Part shown: positions 58,978 to 64,000 of the stretch, one piece after another
How positions within the stretch are numbered: the stretch's first letter is position 1
Layout: each line of letters starts with the position of its first letter
Made by a program: the position numbers and the translations under genes
Origin: Tetraselmis striata
Taxonomy: Eukaryota; Chlorophyta; Chlorodendrophyceae; Chlorodendrales; Chlorodendraceae
Reading direction: 5' to 3'
Assembly: GCA_006384855.1 (NCBI GenBank)
Contig: VCJN01003400.1
Coordinates: 21,062-85,061, forward strand
DNA length: 64,000 nt
Notes under the pieces: model-generated
What the model saw: the letters and a program-made list of their open reading frames with translations, nothing else
What the model was told of the DNA's origin: nothing
Database searches by the model: none

Positions 58978-59334
58978 CTAGCCGAGGAGGAGAGCCTCCC
59001 GCGCGGTTGACCCGTCACGGTCTGCTGCTGATATTGCGAGTTGATCCGCCTCGAGCAGATCTTTGGCGTGAGGCATCCTGCCGTGCCGCAGTTGGGTTTC
59101 GAACTCGGCTTCATCAGGCGGGGTCCCGCCGTCTGCGGCCCTGCTGACCGTATCCCCGGCGCCCTCAATCTCCTGGATGTCCTCGATCTCGTCATCGGTA
59201 TCTCCGCTGACTTCCTTACCGCCGCTGCTCTTCGGCTGGCCGGACAACGTGGTTTTGCCCTTTTTGGACTTGCTGTCTGCCTTCCGTTGGCATGGGGCGT
59301 GAACATAGCGTACGTGAGTGAGCCACTGCATCAC
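58978..59334 (-). CDS. Acidic element-associated protein (unknown)
   Basis: About 118 codons ending just ahead of the previous frame. There is a basic block (KADSKSKKGKTT), an acidic block (DTDDEIEDIQEIEG), and a C-terminus with DRDGSTAREALLLG. It may be the N-terminal region of the same polyprotein-like unit. No family match. Confidence 0.3.
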   Translation of the reverse strand: MMQWLTHVRYVHAPCQRKADSKSKKGKTTLSGQPKSSGGKEVSGDTDDEIEDIQEIEGAGDTVSRAADGGTPPDEAEFETQLRHGRMPHAKDLLEADQLAISAADRDGSTAREALLLG

Positions 59335-62090
59335 GGATCAATGTTTTTGGTTAGTATCTTGATCTTGATCTGTCTGGATAATGTGGTAGACCATGTTATT
59401 GAGTCCGAGCATTATCGCGTGTTGATAACAGTTAGCTACTGCTTTCGAGGTGCGTCTGATATCCTTGAACTTGAGTCCGTGGTATCGTGTTGTTCTCCCT
59501 TGATTGCCCTGCAAAAGACTTGTCCTTATGCGGTGGTTTATCCCCGTATCATATCCTTGTTGCTACCGGGAACATCCCGACAGTTTCCGCAACCAAACCG
59601 TTTTTTGTCGCAATCCGCGGACTTTAGGGAAAACAATAACCGGTACCAATATAGGCGCGGTTCCATGAGTTATGGTATAATACATATGCGCGTGTGTATG
59701 TACATGAGTATGTGGACATATGTGTAAGCATGTGTATGTATATGGATTCCTGTATACTGGGTGAGTATACATGTTAGTGCGTGTGCGTTAATGCGTTTAT
59801 GCAGGCATGTGGTAGTGTTTTTGTAGCCCTTTTTGGGAATGATAGCGCGGCGGCGCTGCCGTATATATCTGTATGATTTGTTGTATAATGAGTGTGCGCA
59901 ATAAGCATAGAAAATAAACAAGTAGTGTAGCGTCTTTATTGTATGTGTGTGTGTCTGTGTGTCGGGGGGAGATAATATATATAATTCTGAGAATGTGAAC
60001 ATGTGAACGAGTAAGTGCGTGTATAGCAGATCCGGATTAGGATGGCTATGCTGCGGCGTGTTGCTGGATGGATGCCGCGATCTCTCCGGTGAGCCGCTGT
60101 GGAATCTGCCGGTGCGTATGTGCACGTAGCTGCGTTCTGTCTGTGTTTTGAACTTCGAGCCGTGTGAGCCATATAGCCTGCTCAACTTTTCGAGCCTTGC
60201 TGACTGCGATTTCTGTGGCCATCCGGATCGTATGATCCAAAGAACCCGTTGCACGGCAGTCCGTGAGTCCGGGAACCATTGGACTGCTTGAGTAATCTAT
60301 TCTTTGTATCCGTCTTGGTGGTAACCTTTTGATCCTTGTTTAGAAACTTTGATCCTTTTGAACCTTGGAGCATAATATGTATGTCCCATGGTGCCTCACG
60401 ACTTGTGAGAGCCCGAGCTTGTGGATCTTTTTTTCGAGGGAACCTTTGTTTTTGTTTTTGTGTAGCCTTTTGACCTACTGGGAAACTGGCGGGCCTTGAC
60501 CCGACTTCCACTGTTCTGACTACCCCATTTGCTTACGCTCTTGGGTGTAGAGACATATATTCATATATCTCTATATATACTTGTACATATACACATATAT
60601 AGAAACCCCGCGCGTCGCGTGCGAGTTTTCGTCCGAACTGGGTTAAGCTATTGGCTGTACGGGTTGCTTTTAGACGGCCTGTCATGTCGTGGCCCGTCGG
60701 GCTCGGTTCGGTGTGCCGTCGTTACTGGTTGGGCACTTTATAGAAAATAGCGGCGCGGGCGGCGGGCGTTACGCATAGTGCCATCTCTGCGGCAACGCTC
60801 GGCGGACGTCGCCCCCCTTACGAAAACTGTACCGTTGTCGCGTGTGGGTTTCCTTCATGACCTCCCTAAGTTAATCCTCGGTACCGCGGTGATACGGGCC
60901 CGTTTGGGTGAGGTGAGCTGGTCGCCGGATCATGGCGGATGTGGGTAGCCTGAGCAATGACAGGACGGCCCCATTGGCCGTTTTCGAGTGCTAACTACCC
61001 GTGCTGTCGGTCGGTACGCAGTTCCGCTCGTCATTGCGAAAGCGTTGGGAGCACGAGCCGTGACGGAGAGCTGGAATCTACGGGGCTATGGCATGTTACG
61101 TGTACACCCGGTGTACGCCTGCGTGGACCGTGGTGGCAGAAACGGTCCTGCCCTTGGTGGATGCCTACGGCGCGGTACCCCCTCCCTTAACTGGTGTGGT
61201 TCCCATCCTCGTCGGGGCTGGTGGTCAGGTCGGCATATCTGTTGCCGCCACTCTCTTCGGCTTGGGTGGGCCCACGTCTCCAGCGGTACGAGCTCTCCCT
61301 CCGGCATGTTGTTCTCCTTTCCGGTCATCGTACTTTATAGCTGGTACCTGGAGAAAACACAAAGGCATGATATGGTGCGGCGTAGCGTGCCGTGGTAGGG
61401 GGTGGAGCTGGAGCTGGGTGTGACTTCGGACTTGTGTTTAGTTTGCCATGAGCCGCGCTACCTTTGTAGTCGGGCGCTTTTGTGTATGGTCCTTTCCGTG
61501 TCTGCTCCTCTCGTCCCCGTGCCCCTTTTCATGCGCAACGCTCCGAGCGCGTCTCCCGACAGCTCTCGTCGCCCGTCTGCTGTTTTTGAACACATGAATA
61601 TATTTGGCACGGCGACGTTTAATCTTCCACTGCATGCACGCTGCCTCACGCTTTGATCCGCGGCGATGATTACGCCACTTTCATCTTATTTAGGCAAGCG
61701 TTACAATGCACGTGCGTGCTTCACATCAAGCGCGGATATGAGGATACGTGTACCAGTAGTTTGTCCGAGTCCTGTCCTGGGGGCGAATAAAAAGGTTTGT
61801 TCGAGTATGTACCATGTATAAGTTCCCTGGCCGATCCGACAATCTGACCCGGGAACTTAGTCTGACAGAGGCGATCAATGGTAGAGCGAGTGACTACAAA
61901 TATGTAAGGCAGAAGTTATCATTCGTCAACGAAACGCGCGCGCGGGATGCGCCCATTGTAGTAACTGCGGCACCCGCCGATAAAGTCGGGCCTTTCTCCG
62001 ACGATCCAGCACCCGCAACTGACCCCAAGTTATGATTCGCAAATGAAAGGAGCAGGCGGGACACGTAATACGCGGCCCTCGAACGTGCAA
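59335..62090. other. Gene-poor stretch with GT/AT-rich low complexity
   Basis: 59.66-60.05 kb is rich in tgtgtatg-type repeats; 60.54-60.60 kb is rich in atatat. The rest shows no conserved protein block on either strand. agtcctgtcctgggggcg followed by aataaaaa at 61768-61792 repeats the motif at 32950. Nothing else can be supported. Confidence 0.4.
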
Positions 62091-62116
62091 TACGTCCGCT
62101 GCGGCCTCCTCCAGCC

Positions 62117-62560
62117 ATGCATCGTCAAAACCGTACCCAACAGCTCGGGTTTGAAGACGTGCGGGCCGGGCCGGGCGGCCTGAGCGCTGCGCAGCTGCAG
62201 CACCTGCTTCTGCTTTAAGGAATGGCCGGCCCGCCGGAAGCTAACCCCGAAGCCCCCACGGCCAGCAGACCACCGAGGTCGGGGCGTAGCCCGGAGCCCC
62301 GCGCTGTCAGCCCCACGGGTCATGTGGCCGCCCATGAGCCGAACAAAACCGCGCAAGCCCAGCCGGCCTCCCCAAGCGGCGACGGCAGCCCGCATGCCGC
62401 AAGGGCGACGCGCCCAACCCGCCTTCGCGCGCCGCATGTGTGTCTGCTAAGAGGCCGCCGCGCCCCACGCCCCTCAAGGTCCCCGGCAGCGACGCGCAGG
62501 AGCTGTGCGCCGAGGAAATAAGGCGGGCACGGGAGGGTGGGTGGGTGGAGGGGGGCGGGT
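62117..62560 (+). CDS. Possible exons of an unrecognised gene
   Basis: GC content and codon choice return to gene-like values. A short open stretch (62117-62218) encodes RAGPGGLSAAQLQHLLLL and a stop. A second, about 62344-62537, encodes a basic Pro-rich segment ending VPGSDAQELCAEEIRRARE before a gtgggt donor. No start, stop or family could be fixed; these may be unrelated exons or chance. Confidence 0.2.
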
Positions 62561-63062
62561 CATGCATGGTCGGGGCATGCTTGGGGCGATCGCCCGCCAT
62601 GGCGTCACATGGTGGCTTCTATTAGTGGAAATGCGCTCCCACAATGGAAGGGGGGTTCGGTCGCAGAAAAGAGCTCCTACAACGTTCCTCCGACAATTAC
62701 CGACGGAATGATAACGAGGAATGGCATTACCGACGAATGATAGCTTAGGGGGCGCGGCGACCGTTTTCCTACATCCGGGTAATCCGAAAGAATCCGTGCG
62801 ATTTCTACATTGTAGGAGTTCCATTGACGAATGGTAACTTCTGCCTACGGGTAAGTCGGCGGCTCGAGACCGGCCGGGCCGTGAGAGCTTGGTTGTCACT
62901 GCATTTTTCTGCCGGTGCTGTCTCAATTCGTAAGAAAGACGCAGTGATTCGGTACCGGGTAAGTCGTGACTTGAATGAGGACCTTAAAATGGGCCGACGC
63001 GCGGATTTCCAGCTCTACGTGCTCGCGCCATGGGCTTCACCTTGGATGATCTGCCCACAACT

Positions 63063-64000
63063 GTGACAGTTACAATGAATTGTAACTAGTCCTGAGCTAC
63101 CTTTGGCATAATACCAATACTAGTGTGCGCGTGCGGCGCGCACTAGTGCTGTACCTCGGGGGATATTCCATACCCGAGGCTGCTGATGATTATCAGCCAG
63201 TATTGTTATATGTATATAACATACAATGCCATACTATGACTAGGCTGACGTTAGGCCTCCCAATCGTCTCTCCAAGGTGACGCTCTTCGCAGTGAGCGTG
63301 CTGCTATAGGTCGGCATGGTCTAGCGACCAGTGCCGGCACCAACGATAGTATATATAGCAGCGGGTGGTGACAACCTTGTAACCAATTATTGTTGTATTC
63401 TCAAAACACTGTAGCCTCTCGCCTTTGCACCACCACTGCACACCACCTAAGTTGTTTGTCCTTGCAGTCTCTATCCGGCTGAGACTGCCGCGCTGGTTTC
63501 GGAGCGAGTGTTAGCTCCAGATTCTTCAAGTCTTCCACTGAAGGTCCTCCTCGTTTGTTGTATAATGAGTGACGTGATGAGGCACAAGTTTTCGCGCGCA
63601 CAACTGGCGGCTCGAGAGCGGGACGCAGATACTAAGCTACCTTTCGACTGCGGTGTCACAGCATCTGTGATTGTTACTTCAGGCACTGGAGCTGGTTCTG
63701 AGCGTGACATTATGATGACTGTTGAACCGAATCATAATAACACTGCTTTTCTGCCCTGTGGGACCTCGACGCTTATCGACCTGTCAGTTCGCGAACTCGC
63801 AGTACGTATGCTGCAAACTGAAACCGGGATCACGATGAATCCGGCTGACCTGAATCTGTTCGACTGTGTGACTATCAATGGAACCGACTGCTTTCTGTAC
63901 GAGGCTCGAGTGAACTTTTATGAGCTGAAGAATGACACTCGTTGGCCTTACCGTGCTGAGCAGCTGGTTAATGATAGTCTGATACCGTTTGTTGGACCTC
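63063..64000 (+). mobile_element. 5' end of a probable Copia-like LTR retrotransposon (cut by window edge)
   Basis: A structured non-coding block with a TATA motif (agtatatatagcagc at about 63350) is followed by tggtttcggagc at 63494-63505. That resembles the Met-tRNA primer-binding site of Copia elements. An open frame then starts with ATG at 63566 (MSDVMRHKFSRAQLAARERD) and runs open to the window end, with AT-richer codons than the host genes. The reading of LTR, primer site and gag-like start rests on order and motif only; the frame has no domain I recognise and the second LTR is out of view. What is visible is uninterrupted. Confidence 0.4.

Noticed and set aside
54066-59334. Polinton-like or other virus-like element
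   Set aside because: A recombinase alone is not enough; no capsid, packaging ATPase or polymerase block is seen.
1-64000. Bacterial operons, ribosome-binding sites or insertion sequences
   Set aside because: Every recognised gene is split by spliceosomal introns and belongs to a eukaryotic family.

Overview
The window is nuclear DNA of a GC-rich eukaryote, most likely a flagellated green-lineage alga (inference). Genes are split by many short spliceosomal introns. BBS9, a cilium-specific subunit, is present, and one AAA ATPase has the layout and C-terminus of the plant family. TGTAA (TTACA on the other strand), the usual chlorophyte poly(A) signal, lies just past several stops. Most introns carry runs of 10-25 C, usually on the sense strand, and about one donor in nine is GC instead of GT.

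Layout. 1-2.5 kb: minus-strand mobile-element remnants. 1.7-15.45 kb: a recent 6.8-kb head-to-tail duplication. Each unit carries a complete plus-strand gene joining a ZZ zinc finger to a C11orf68/UPF0696-type domain, plus the last three exons of BBS9. The outer unit leaves those exons stranded; the inner unit completes the intact minus-strand BBS9 gene (13.7-20.0 kb). 20.7-28.9 kb: a third copy of the mobile element seen at 1-2.5 kb, split by a 6.54-kb DNA transposon with about 85-bp terminal inverted repeats and a 9-bp target duplication (Mutator-like). That transposon holds about 20 tandem exon-intron-like units of about 185 bp. 28.9-32.7 kb: Ty3-type and LINE debris. 33.5-40.0 kb: a 15-exon plus-strand gene for a long disordered protein, convergent with a minus-strand AAA ATPase gene (40.3-45.3 kb). 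45.3-48.5 kb: AT-richer intergenic DNA. 48.5-52.8 kb: a complete 16-exon minus-strand BOP1. 54-59.3 kb: a tyrosine-recombinase gene convergent with several minus-strand element proteins. 59.3-63 kb: mostly gene-poor DNA. 63.06-64 kb: the 5' end of a probable LTR retrotransposon cut by the window edge.

The host genes do not form one pathway. BBS9 belongs to the BBSome, BOP1 to large-subunit ribosome assembly, and the AAA ATPase has an N-terminal membrane anchor. For these genes the exon joins were checked by reading phase: the coding sums for BBS9, BOP1, both ZZ-UPF0696 copies and the disordered protein are whole codons. One AAA-gene junction does not fit.
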